Source: Cricetomys ansorgei (lineage: Eukaryota > Chordata > Mammalia > Rodentia > Nesomyidae). From it: a stretch of DNA of 64,000 nucleotides. Below the pieces are notes generated by a model that was given only the letters and a program-made list of their open reading frames with translations, was not told the DNA's origin and did not search any database. Both the position numbers and the translations under genes were made by a program. The stretch covers positions 682,001 to 746,000 of the forward strand of contig JAMJFZ010002575.1 in the NCBI GenBank assembly GCA_026225945.1, in the 5' to 3' direction. This document shows, piece by piece, positions 55,285 to 64,000 of this stretch (its first letter is position 1; the number at the start of each line of letters is the position of its first letter).

Positions 55285-55345
55285 TATATAAATATATATA
55301 TTACGTATACATATATTACATAAATATATACATATGAATGGCAGA
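55285..55345. repeat. AT-rich (TATA)n simple sequence
   Basis: Imperfect TATA/ATATAC repeats extend the B2 tail. Confidence 0.8.
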
Positions 55346-55578
55346 AATAAGCTGTGTTGATGTGACTGCCTTTGGGAACTTTAAAGGGTCAAGTAAGACA
55401 ATTACTAATTTCCAAACTCTATATACACAGTCTCTCATTTAAATAAAACTTTTTTCAAAGCCTATATGCCTAACACATGATCCACCTTAGCTCTTCAGGA
55501 TGTGGAATCAGATAATGATTTAAGATCAAACCCTAACCGTAACAAGTAATATTAAGTGTTCATAGAGAGCATGACTCA
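55346..55578. other. Unique sequence
   Basis: Nothing is recognised here. Confidence 0.35.
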
Positions 55579-55762
55579 GATTGGGCCATGGAGATGGCTC
55601 AGTGGGTGAAGGTGCTTGCCACGCAAGCCTGACACCACACGTAAAGGTGGAAACAGAAAACTGAATCCACGGAGTTATCCTCTGACCTCCACACGCGCAC
55701 ATAAACACACACACACACACACATTATGCACATGCATAACACACACATAATAATAATAATAA
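55579..55762 (+). repeat. B3-type SINE
   Basis: 'Ccatggagatggctcagtgg', 'gtgcttgccacgcaagcc', 'tatcctctgacctccacac' and a CA run then an (ATAA)n tail match B3. Confidence 0.8.
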
Positions 55763-55797
55763 AGGCAAAATATTCAAAGATTAAGAAGGCTGATTTT

Positions 55798-55975
55798 CAA
55801 TCTTACATCTGTAGATCCAACACTTGGGAGACTGAGAAAGGACAGTGCATTCAAAGCCAGCCCGGGCTCTACAGCAAGACTGTCTTTAGATGGGAAGGAA
55901 TATTGTGCTGGGGATGTAATTCAGTGGTCAAATACTTGCACAGGGCCTTAAGTGTGGTTCCCAGAACTACAGAAG
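55798..55975 (+). repeat. B4-like: B1-type body followed by ID-type head
   Basis: 'Atctgtagatccaacacttgg', 'gactgagaaaggacagtgc' and 'caagactgtctt' are B1-like. They are followed by ID-like 'gctggggatgtaattcagtg' and 'ggttcccagaactac'. Confidence 0.55.
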
Positions 55976-56035
55976 AAGACGAGGAGAAGGAGGAGGGGGG
56001 CAGAAGAGGAGGGGGCAGAGGAGGAGGAGGGAACT
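55976..56035. repeat. (GGA/GAA)n purine tract
   Basis: About 60 bp of GAGGAG-type sequence, probably expanded from the tail of the preceding SINE. Confidence 0.85.
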
Positions 56036-56104
56036 GCAGCTGCTTTCACCACCATCTGACTTCATCCTCCACTGTGGGCGTTCCACGCAGATCTCAAACT
56101 ATTC

Positions 56105-56420
56105 AAACAACTAGGATGCTTAGATGGTTTGTTTTATTAGAATCACCTGAGAAGGGCCTCCAGCGGATGAATTGTACTGATTGCCTTAATTAAGGTGGGG
56201 AGAACCACCTCAAGTGTGAGTGGCATCATCCGATGACAGCCCAGACAAAGGGTACAGCAGAAGGAGGAGGGTGCCCCATTTGATCACATGGCTTCCCTTT
56301 TGCTGCTGAGTTCATGTACCCTGTTGCTGCTGCTGCTTCCTTTGCTGATAGCAGAACCAGTGTTTCCATCCCTGACTAAAGACCAGAGGCTCCCCAAGAA
56401 CCTATCAGGCTTTTAGAGCC
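56105..56420 (+). mobile_element. LTR-like rodent repeat, diverged
   Basis: 'Attagaatcacctgagaagg', 'ttgccttaattaaggtggg', 'cacatggcttcccttttgc' and 'gtttccatccctgac' resemble the middle of the family at 11940-12310. The ends are unclear. Confidence 0.5.
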
Positions 56421-56569
56421 AGGTGAGGACTACTGAGGCACGAGCCTCATGGACTAAGTAACTATTGGGTTCTCAGCCACTCAGGTATAAGATAACTTGT
56501 TACTATTTAACACAGCTGATTTAATAAATTATACATGTGTATATGTTTGTGAATGCATATTCATGATCA

Positions 56570-56585
56570 CACACACACATATACA

Positions 56586-56627
<42 letters not shown>
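56570..56627. repeat. CA-TA microsatellite with T run
   Basis: A CA run passes into TATG, TATA and poly(T). Confidence 0.9.
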
Positions 56628-56628
<1 letters not shown>

Positions 56629-57404
56629 ATGAAAACAGATGCCACAGTAAACAACCATTCCAATTCCCCTGCTTGGTGAACTTCTATCCAATCTTTAATG
56701 CTCAGCCATTGCCTCCTCTTGAAAGCCCTCTCAGATGCCTCCTCCCTAGAGCTCTCGCTCCCAATTTTGTCTGATCCTGTCCTGCACCCATGATTCAGCT
56801 GTACATGAACTGTCTCTCCAACTACTTTGTGACCCTTCATAGAGTCAGCAGGTCATGAAAGTAATGTTACAGGCTAAATGCCACAAAGTTTCAGTGGCTC
56901 GCCACACTGCTGCTTAGCTCTCTGATTTCTGCTACCATGCCTTTCCATTGTGGTAATTTGCTGGAAGCCCTGTCTTTCTCAGGACATGTCCCCCCTCTCC
57001 TGAGAGAGAAAAGAGAAAATGTAGGCAGAACCATGAAATGTCCCTGCAGGCGTCTAATCAAAAGTAACACAGCATTGCTGCTACAATTTCATTGGCCAAA
57101 GCAAATTCGTAAAATGATGGAGATTTGAGTTGTCCACAGATTAGTGCAGTGGACAGTGGAAGGTGCTCAGCCCTACATGGAATATCTTTATCAAACTGCC
57201 CCCTCCTTCCAAGGATGAGGGAATTTTGCAAGGGGAAAGAGGAGAGTGCAAGAGCTGGAGAATGGGAAGGAGCGCTGTGAAATGCTATTTTCTGGACATG
57301 ACATGGCCATCGCACTCATGAACTCACTGAAGCGGTGGTTACTTGCTCACGGTCAAGCCAACAAGATCAGTCAATATCCCAGCAGGCGGCACTAACTGGA
57401 CTCA
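56628..57404. other. Unique non-coding sequence
   Basis: No exon or repeat is recognised. Confidence 0.4.
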
Positions 57405-57545
57405 GTGGATTATAAATAAATAAATAAAACAGAGAGGACATGCAGATGGGAGGGGAATGTGTTAGGGAATTGGAAGGGGAATATGATCAATGATCAATGT
57501 ATACATGTATGAAATTATCAAAGAATAATTAAAAGATTAAAAAAG
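57405..57545 (+). mobile_element. Rodent L1 (Lx-type) 3'UTR end
   Basis: 'Gggaatatgatcaatgatc', 'gtatacatgtatgaaattatc' and 'aaagaataattaaaag' match the rodent L1 terminal region before poly(A). Confidence 0.6.
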
Positions 57546-57719
57546 CCAACACATATGGAGGAGGCTCATGAGACTCATCCTTAGCTGAGGGGCCCTTGGC
57601 AGTTGATGGCTGCCAGTGAAAGAGAGTCATTTTCTTTGGCCATGTGGCTACTGGTTGGTTGCTCATGCTCCGTGGATGGCTCCACACCCATGCATGTTCT
57701 GACAGCAGGACTTGGGTTC
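57546..57719. other. Unresolved sequence between two L1 ends
   Basis: This may be L1 3'UTR, but no landmark is clear. Confidence 0.3.
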
Positions 57720-57885
57720 TGTGGGTTATAAAGATGAAAGGAGAAGTTGGAAGAGGAACATGTTGAGGGCCAGTCTGAGTTGAAGAGGGTTTAGGGGCGG
57801 ATATGATAAAAATACATTGTATACAGGTATAAAATTCTCAAAGAATGGACAAAAATTTTGTTCTATAATTATTATCTTATAATAC
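57720..57885 (+). mobile_element. Rodent L1 (Lx-type) 3'UTR end, second copy
   Basis: 'Gatatgataaaaatacattg', 'tacaggtataaaattctc' and 'aaagaatggacaaaaa' resemble the end at 57405-57545 in the same orientation. Confidence 0.6.
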
Positions 57886-57914
57886 ACAGAGGGAGGGAGG
57901 GAATGAATAAAGAT

Positions 57915-58035
57915 GGGGGAACAGTGAGCTAGCTCAGTGAGTGAAAAGAGAGAACTGGCACAAGTCGTCCTCTGACCTCCATGATCACACCGTGGCATCC
58001 CTACCAAATAAATTCATAAGAAAATAAGTGTAATT
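57915..58035 (+). repeat. B3-type SINE, internally deleted
   Basis: 'Aacagtgagctagctcagtg', 'gtcgtcctctgacctccatg' and an A-rich tail are B3 text with part of the middle missing. Confidence 0.55.
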
Positions 58036-58045
58036 TAAAAATAAG

Positions 58046-58165
58046 GTGGAGAATGATTGAGAAAGACACCTGACATGGACCTTTGGCCTCCACGTGTGCA
58101 TGAGCACAGGCAAGCATGTGAGCACAGACATGCCAACACATATGCAAGTACATACCATACAAGTA
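58046..58165 (+). repeat. RSINE1-type SINE 3' fragment
   Basis: 'Aaggtggagaatgattgag', 'aaagacacctgacatgg' and 'tttggcctccacgtgtgc' match the right end of RSINE1. A further B4/B1-like scrap follows at 58170-58245. Confidence 0.6.
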
Positions 58166-58245
58166 CACAAAGAAGTTCAAGGCCATTCTCAGCTGCATGA
58201 CAAGGCCAGTGTGTGCTATATGAGATTCTCAAGATGCAGAAACTT

Positions 58246-58461
58246 AAGAGGGGATAGGACCTACTTCAGAGGACATCAGCACTGAGCTCACAGCATGAGG
58301 AAAATCACCAAGCACCAACAAGGACATCAGAATGCCAGGGGAGACCCTGAAGCCATTCCCACTCTCTGAGCTCAACCTACTGAGTGTGAAAACACTTGCA
58401 GGGAGTAAGTTCTATTGTCCTACAAGACTCTGTGGGGAGAATCATGATTCACAATAAGCCT
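58246..58461. other. Unique sequence
   Basis: Nothing is recognised here. Confidence 0.3.
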
Positions 58462-58558
58462 GTGTATGTATGTGTTTATGTATATGTATATATACACATG
58501 TATATGTATATGTATATGTATATGCATATGTATATGTATATATATACACATGTGTGTA

Positions 58559-58589
<31 letters not shown>

Positions 58590-58592
58590 CTG
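58462..58592. repeat. (TATG/TATA/CA)n compound microsatellite
   Basis: About 130 bp of TATG hexamer-like repeats with TATA and CATG parts. It gives the tyrosine/isoleucine/valine-rich artefact frames on both strands. Confidence 0.95.
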
Positions 58593-58664
58593 ATTTTTCT
58601 TATTTTTAGTTTTACATGTATGTATATGTCTGCATGTGTCTATGTGAGCATACATGTGAGTGTC

Positions 58665-58985
58665 CTCAGAGGCCAGAAATGTTAGATCCACTGGAGCTAG
58701 AATTACACGCAGTTGTGAGCCATCTTTTTTGTTTTTCTTTTTGTTTTTTGTTTTTCGAGACAGGGTTTCTCTGTTGTAACTCCGGCTGTTGTGGAACTCA
58801 CTCTGTAGACCAGGCTGGCTTTGAATTCACAGAGACCCGCCTCCTGAGTGCTGGGGTTAAAGGCATGCACCACCATCACCCAGCAGTTGTGAGCCATCTA
58901 ATATGAGTGCTGGGAATGGAACTCTGAGGTCTTCTGCAAGATCAACAAGTGTTTATTCTTAATCACCAAGCCATCTCTCCATCCC
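58665..58985 (-). repeat. B2/B3-type SINE, minus strand, interrupted by a B1
   Basis: The left part is 'gaggccagaaatgttagatcc' and 'gttgtgagccatct'. The right part is 'tgagtgctgggaatggaac', 'cttctgcaagatcaac' and 'caccaagccatctctcc', all reversed B2/B3 text. A B1 at 58726-58883 splits it. Confidence 0.8.
58726..58883 (-). repeat. B1 SINE, minus strand, variant form, with target duplication
   Basis: Complete reversed B1 begins with a TTTTTG-type tail, then 'cgagacagggtttctctg'. A perfect 16-bp duplication 'cagttgtgagccatct' lies at 58710-58725 and 58884-58899. It has 'gttgtaactccgg', the variant segment. Confidence 0.95.
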
Positions 58986-59019
58986 CAAGCTCAAATGTTT
59001 TTGAATGACTTAAAAGAGA

Positions 59020-59287
59020 GGAATTCACAGGCTCCAAGCATAAAGCAACAGTAAACAGGAAATGTAAATTAGCCAGACTTGATCAGTGTGTATTGTATAC
59101 ACATATTGAGATGTCATACTGTACCTCATAAATATGTACAATTATTATGTGTTAATCAAAAAATTAAAAATCTTTAAGGAGACGGAAATGTTTGTTAGAC
59201 TGATTTGATCATCCCACACTGTATACATGTATTAAATTATCCCACTGCACTCCATAAATTTGTATTACAATTAAAATAATAATTACT
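59020..59287 (+). mobile_element. L1M-type 3' ends, tandem-like
   Basis: 'Gtgtattgtatacacatattg', 'gatgtcatactgtacctc' and 'aatatgtacaattattatg' are L1 3' end text. A second similar block ('ctgtatacatgtattaaa', 'actccataaatttgtatt') follows at 59195-59280. Confidence 0.7.
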
Positions 59288-59362
59288 CTGTGTGTGTGTT
59301 CACGTGGGTGTATGGAGGCCAGACGTCAACATCCGACTTCTTCCTCAATCACTCTACATTTT

Positions 59363-59368
59363 TCTTTT

Positions 59369-59433
<65 letters not shown>

Positions 59434-59446
59434 TTTCTTTCTTTTT
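59363..59446. repeat. (CTTT)n microsatellite
   Basis: About 84 bp of CTTT repeats. They sit exactly where the reversed A-rich tail of the adjacent B1 should be. Confidence 0.95.
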
Positions 59447-59602
59447 TCTCAAGACAGAGTTTCTCTGTTGTAACTCTGGCTGTCCTGGAACTCACTCTGT
59501 AGACCAGGCTGGCCTTGAACTCCTTGAACTCACAGAGATCCGCCTGTCTCTGCCTCCTGAGTGTTGGGACTAAAGGTGTGCGCCACTACTGCCTGGCTAA
59601 TT
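59447..59602 (-). repeat. B1 SINE, minus strand, variant form
   Basis: Complete reversed B1 from 'tcaagacagagtttctctg' to 'gcgccactactgcctggct'. It contains 'gttgtaactctggctg', the variant segment, and a local duplication 'ttgaactccttgaactc' at about 59515-59531. Confidence 0.95.
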
Positions 59603-59871
59603 TTTTTTTTTTTTTTTTTTTTAAAGACAGGGTCTCTCACTGAACCTAGGACTCATTTATTGAGCTAGGCTGGCTGGTCGATGGGCTTCAGACATCCTCT
59701 TGTGTTACCCCAGCCCCTCGCCCAGCCCTGAGGTTACAGATACACGCTGCACCTGGCTCTTTTACATGAGTGCTGGGTGTCCAAACTCAGGGTCTCATGT
59801 TTGCACAGCAGTCACTTTACTGATGAGCCATCTCCCCAGCCAATAATTACTTTTATTTGCCCATTATTGTT

Positions 59872-60020
59872 ATTGTTTTTAAACAGGGTCTCACTATGTA
59901 GCCCTGATTGGCCTGGAATTTGATATGTAGACCAAGCTGGTCTCCAACTCAAAGAAATCTGCCGCCTCTGCCTCTGCCTCTTGCTGAGATGAAAAGTATA
60001 TGTCACCATACCCAGCCAAT
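59872..60020 (-). repeat. B1/proto-B1 SINE, minus strand
   Basis: 'Cagggtctcactatgtagcc', 'ctgattggcctggaatttg', 'gaccaagctggtctccaac' and 'atgtcaccatacccagcca' match reversed old B1. Confidence 0.8.
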
Positions 60021-60783
60021 AGTTACTCTTTAAAACCCAGGGTATGAACTACACGATCTCTCGGGTCCCTTCCAGCTCTAATGTCTCAGGAGTTGTTAGG
60101 GGATCCCTAGCCTGGAGTCATTAGTACCTACTTGCCCATTTGCCAGCTCCTCTTAGGCATAGCATTTGGGTCTACAACTTGAGAGAAAAATCAGTTCCCT
60201 AGTCATGTCACATGCTAAGTGAATATCTAGAGGGTAAAAATCCACCCGTTTCAGTAAAATAAAGTGAAACTACTTCAAACCCGACTAAGTTCTCAACAAA
60301 AAAAAATGTTAAATGGCAAATGCATTTTCAAATGAGCCATTTCTGTTTAAAACACATTATTCCAGTCACAGAGAATCTGCAGTTACACAAAAGCTACTTG
60401 TCGTGACATCCAGAGGGGTGAAGACACATCTGAATGTTATTAACCCTGAGTTCAGGTTCACAGCTTTCTTCAGAGCTCCGGAAACCTGCCTGCCATTGTT
60501 CAGAGCTAGGCATTTGTTTTAGGAAGTCCTCTTGTTTGCACTTGATACGACTGCAAGTATCACTCCTGATCCATGTACATTTGCTTGTTCCCCACTCTTC
60601 TGTATACATAACTGGACTTTTTTTTTTTTTAAACTTGGTAGGGGAGAGGATAAACTAAAAGGGGTTGAGAAATCATGTGGTTAATGGACTGATGTACTCA
60701 GAGAATTAATTTATAGATGCCAGGTGCTGAGCCCCACGTTCTCATCACCAGAAGGCAAATGCTGAGGTAATCCTGTGTGGTTG
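60021..60783. other. Unique non-coding sequence
   Basis: No gene is recognised. A T run lies at 60619-60630. Confidence 0.4.
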
Positions 60784-61006
60784 CAGTGGTTCTCAATCTT
60801 CCTAATGCTGTGACCCTTTAATACAGTCCCTCGTGTTGTGGTGACCCCCAAACATAAAACTATTTGTGTTGCTACTTCATAAGTGTAATTTTGCTACTGT
60901 TATGAATCATAATGTAAACGTCTGATATGCTAATGATCTTAGTCGACCCCTATGAAGGAGCTGTTCAACCTCCAAGGGGTCATGACCCACAGGTTGAGAA
61001 ACGCTG
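60784..61006 (+). mobile_element. URR1-type hAT-Charlie element, near full length
   Basis: The 223-bp element begins 'cagtggttctcaatcttc' and ends 'caggttgagaaacgctg', giving imperfect terminal inverted repeats. Inside are 'gctgtgaccctttaata', 'ctacttcataagtgtaattt' and 'aggggtcatgaccc'. This is the rodent non-autonomous URR1 type. No transposase sequence is present, and I see no clear 8-bp target duplication. Confidence 0.85.
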
Positions 61007-61129
61007 GAGAGAGGCCTGTGCCTTTAAGTTCCACTGTGAGCCATGGACAGCAGTGCGGTGCTCACTCCACCGGATGACAACAGTGACACAGAAACGACCC
61101 TGTAGCCACCATAGCAACTCTAGAAATCG

Positions 61130-61265
61130 GTGTTGCTATCATCTCCACTTTAGTGACAATGAGACAATCAATTATAGAGTGGCTAATTGACCTTCCCAAG
61201 GCCGCATATTAAGTAGCAGGAGCTGGCTTTGAACCCAGGCAGTCTGGCTCCAGAGTCTATTCAAA
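61130..61265 (-). repeat. MIR SINE, minus strand
   Basis: 'Atcatctccactttagtgac', 'gaccttcccaaggccgc', 'ggctttgaacccaggcagtc' and 'tggctccagagtc' match reversed MIR closely. Confidence 0.8.
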
Positions 61266-62035
61266 CAGCCCCCTGTACACCTTGCTGTCTGAGGAGCAGC
61301 ATGCTGCCTCATGACTTGGGTTCATTCCAGGATGCAGACTTAGCCTGGGGCCCACCACCCCCTTGTGCTTAAAGATCTCTCACCCCGCATTCACACCAGC
61401 CTGGCAGACGGTGGTGTCCACCCTCTAACTGTGTGTGCCATAGACAAACAAATGTGGCTTCGGCACACTAGGAAGGCCTGAATGTCCACTGTCTTCCTCC
61501 ATCCAGGTTCTGATGGGTGCCCTCCTGCCTGGTCGGGAGGGGTGTAGAGAAAGATAACCCACTCTAGAGACAGCAGGGTCCTGTTTCTTGTGGTCACTCC
61601 ATCCCTAGGCAAGACTCTTTCCCGTAAAGACCAATCAATACTGCCCCATCCCACATCCCCACCCTTTCCTGCATCTCTGTCTATAACTGCTATCGATTAC
61701 AGCTGAGCAGAGAAGCAAATGCCAAAATATATCCATCAGTCATCAAGGTGGCAAAGAGACTTATTAAGGCTACTACACCTTCCTCCACTTTTCTGCCTGC
61801 CCTAGCTTCCTCCACCCAGGGGCCATTTCTTTTGGAAGGCCTCCAAGAACTTTGCAGACATGATCTGACTGCTGGTGGAATTTCCTCTATTTGGGGAAAA
61901 TTTAAACTCAGAGAAGGAGCAAGAACAAATCCCACAGTGAGAAGATGGAAACCAGGTGTGTGAAAATGTGCACCGTGTCTGTGCAGGCATGTGTATGGAA
62001 ATGTGCAAGGACCTGTTTGTTTAAAGAAAGACCCT
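61266..62035. other. Unique non-coding sequence
   Basis: No gene or repeat is recognised. Confidence 0.4.
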
Positions 62036-62235
62036 AGGACTTAGTCACATCTCAGAAACATTTGGTAATTATCGCTGAAATTTTTACTAATCAATTCCTT
62101 CTGGTCGCTTAATGTCCTTCACTAAGTGGCTTAATTGTGAAATTTCACTTTATAATTGGGTTCATTTTAATGCAGAAAGAGGTAGATTTGCATAAGCAAA
62201 TGACAAACAGTTAACAAAACCCATTAACAGAGAAA
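62036..62235. promoter_or_regulatory. Candidate conserved non-coding element
   Basis: Repeat-free AT-rich sequence has 'ttggtaattatcgctg', 'tactaatcaattcc', 'ggcttaattgtgaaatttc', 'gataattggg'-type 'tataattgggttcatttt', and the octamer-like 'tttgcataagcaaatgac'. The clustering of TAAT and octamer motifs suggests a POU/homeodomain-responsive enhancer. This is inference. Confidence 0.45.
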
Positions 62236-62686
62236 GGAGGTTCCGAAGAGCCACACACCTGGGTTGTCAGCATAGACTCAAAACCTGTGCAGAGTCCCAG
62301 GGACCCAGGCTATTCCGACAGCCCTGAACCTGACTGGGGTATGGAGTGGCAGGATTGCTGGGCTGGGAGAGATTTCAACAAGGCAAGGCAGGAAAAACCA
62401 GGAAAGATTTTGGCTTGCTAATGAAAAACTGGAGATGTTTTCTTTGCAGGGAAACTCAACGGGTTTTCAAAGACCCACCAGTCTATCAGGTCTCAAACTC
62501 ACAGACTGCTGGTTGAGATACTTATTTAACATATCAAGGTGAACCTGGCCTGACAGGTTTTCCCAGCATCTCTCCACCCCTACCTGTTTTAGGGTCCTCC
62601 TGGCTTGCATATCCCGCCCCCTACCATAAACTCTCCAGCCCAGGGGCTAGGCTGCTCTTCCCTATATAATTCTAGCCATTTTGTGC
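62236..62686. other. Unique non-coding sequence
   Basis: No repeat or exon is recognised. Confidence 0.35.
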
Positions 62687-62691
62687 GCACG

Positions 62692-62776
<85 letters not shown>

Positions 62777-62815
62777 TTCTCTCTCCCCCTCTCCCTCTCT
62801 CTCTTTCTCTGCCTC
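62687..62815. repeat. (CT)n microsatellite
   Basis: About 128 bp of CT repeats with TTTC interruptions. Serine/leucine frames on the plus strand and arginine/glutamate frames on the minus strand across it are artefacts. Confidence 0.95.
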
Positions 62816-63540
62816 TTCTGGCCTCCTGGCCTCTTGGTATCCAGCTTCCCCTCTTTCACCCCTCCTCCCACCTGCCCCACCCCTCCCCACGTGGCCCAGC
62901 AGCTCATCTGGTCCTGTCCGCCCTGGACTCCCCCGATGTCTCTGCCTCCGGCTGTGCTCTCCCCCACGTCTACTATTGTTGTCCCTCACATACACGATAA
63001 GCTTTCTCCTCCATCATACCTAGAAGCAGTCGTGGTCTTTTCCTTTTTGTTTATTTTTCATTCACAGTCTTTGATAGCTCTTTGACTACTCGTGTTGCAA
63101 GGCAAAAGAGCGGTGGCTTCCGAGACTGACCCCCTACCTTCACTATGCTGCTAACCATCAAGGACTGCAGTGCCTCAGTTTCCCCTGCTGTAACACGAGG
63201 AAGCTACACTAGACCACATCTAAACAGCCATGTTTCAGAGCCTTTACCATGATTATTCATTCACTTACATACAAGTTTTCCTCTTGATGGAGCCTTTGCT
63301 GTGAGCAGGTATTACAGAAATGACAGAATCACAAGGTGATGGGGTCAGAGTGAGATGTAAGTGCTGGGGAATAGTGCATAAGCAACGACAGAGTTCTGCC
63401 CTTGTGGAACTCATTAGCTGCTGGGGCGCCATGATCTGAACCCTACCCTTAACCTTCAGGTAGAGACAAGACTTTATAACCTTATAAGGGTGGGTCTCTG
63501 ATCCAAAAAGTCGAGTGTATTTATAAGAATTAGAAAGGAT
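62816..63540. other. Unique non-coding sequence
   Basis: A C-rich segment to about 62970 is followed by ordinary sequence. The weak MIR-like phrase 'cctcagtttcccctgctg' lies near 63173. No gene is recognised. Confidence 0.35.
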
Positions 63541-63752
63541 GGGGCTGGAGAGATGGCTCAGTAGTTGAGAGCACTGGCTGCTCTTCCAGAGGATCCAGGT
63601 TCAAAACGCAGCATCCACATGGTAGCTTACAACTGTCTGTATGTAACTCCAGTCTCAGGACATCCAATACCCTATTCTGGCTTCCCAGGGTACTGCATAC
63701 ATGTGGTACGAACACTTACATGCATATAAAATACCCATACACATAAAGTAAA
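63541..63752 (+). repeat. B2 SINE
   Basis: 'Ggggctggagagatggctc', 'gagcactggctgctcttcc', 'cacatggtagcttacaac' and a tail of 'aaagtaaaaataaagaag' give a near-complete B2. Confidence 0.9.
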
Positions 63753-63756
63753 AATA

Positions 63757-63845
63757 AAGAAGAGAAGAGGAAAGGAAAGGAAAGGAAAGGAAAGGAAAGG
63801 AAAGGAAAGGAAAGGAAAGGAAAGGAAAGGAAAGGAAAGGAAAGA
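63757..63845. repeat. (AGGAA)n microsatellite
   Basis: About 17 copies of the AGGAA pentamer follow directly on the A-rich tail of the B2. Confidence 0.95.
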
Positions 63846-63849
63846 CGTT

Positions 63850-63995
63850 GAACTATGCAGACATAGTGACACATGGCTTCAATCTCAACACTCAGGAGAC
63901 AGAGGCAGGCAGAACTCTTTGGGCTCTAGGCCAGTCTGAGTTTCAGGACAGCCGGAGCTACATAGTAAGACCCTGTCTTGGGGGCAAGGCAGAAA
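63850..63995 (+). repeat. B1 SINE, diverged
   Basis: 'Catagtgacacatggcttc', 'aatctcaacactcaggagac', 'agaggcaggcagaactc' and 'tacatagtaagaccctgtc' match B1. It has the old 'gctacatag' form, not the variant. Confidence 0.8.
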
Positions 63996-64000
63996 AGGTG

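Larger units (their letters stand above)
59290..59843 (-). repeat. RSINE1-type SINE, minus strand, split by (CTTT)n and a B1
   Basis: The left part reads 'gtatggaggccagacgtcaac' up to 'atcactctacattt'. The right part from about 59620 reads 'aaagacagggtctctcactg', 'gagctaggctggctgg', 'acatgagtgctgggtg' and 'ctgatgagccatctcccc'. The B1 and its expanded tail lie between. Confidence 0.8.

Noticed and set aside
58470..58691. Hydrophobic tyrosine/isoleucine/valine-rich frames resembling membrane proteins
   Set aside because: They are translations of a TATG/TATA microsatellite.
62605..63085. Serine/leucine-rich plus frames and arginine/glutamate-rich minus frames
   Set aside because: They are translations of the CT microsatellite.

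Overview
The window is nuclear DNA from a muroid rodent. It contains many rodent-specific SINEs (B1, B2/B3, B4/ID and RSINE1-type), rodent MaLR-like LTRs, one rodent URR1-type hAT element, old L1 3' ends, scattered MIRs, and abundant CA, GA, TATG and GATA microsatellites. Several of the younger B1 copies carry a variant 3' segment that differs from the common house-mouse and rat form I know, so the species may be neither of those two. That is an inference.

I can assign no protein-coding exon to a known gene. Almost all long open frames lie over repeats, simple sequence or GC-rich promoter DNA. The one strong gene signal is a large CpG-rich block at about 37.5-40.65 kb, densest at 39.1-40.63 kb. 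At its right edge the minus strand shows a GC box, a CRE-like site and a consensus splice donor at 40305/40304. The best reading is a non-coding or 5'UTR first exon of a gene transcribed leftward, whose first intron covers much of 1-40.3 kb. A short proline-rich frame runs antisense to it at 40283-40624 and may be chance.

Region by region: 1-6 kb is unique sequence with LTR-like elements, a MER5-type DNA transposon and SINEs. 6-20 kb is mostly unique or ancient-repeat sequence with AT-rich, low-repeat blocks that look like conserved non-coding elements. 20.5-25.0 kb is an old L1 cluster, heavily interrupted by nested SINEs and a U2 snRNA 5' fragment. 25-34 kb is mixed, with GATA and GA repeats, a nested RSINE1/LTR and a short minisatellite. 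34-37.4 kb is low-repeat, AT-rich and probably regulatory, and leads into the CpG island. 41-48.5 kb is flanking sequence with SINEs, an MLT1-like LTR, L1 ends and a long CT tract. 48.7-49.0 kb is another candidate conserved element, followed by about 0.7 kb of ACA-rich degenerate repeat. 53-60 kb is the densest repeat region, with several readable insertion histories. 60-64 kb holds a URR1 hAT copy, an AT-rich candidate enhancer, a CT tract and a terminal B2/AGGAA/B1 cluster.

The overall picture is a developmental-type promoter flanked by sparse, AT-rich candidate enhancers in non-coding DNA. I found no new multi-gene system. The most interesting items are the nested U2 fragment with three related target copies, the variant B1 lineage, and the antisense architecture of the CpG-island promoter.
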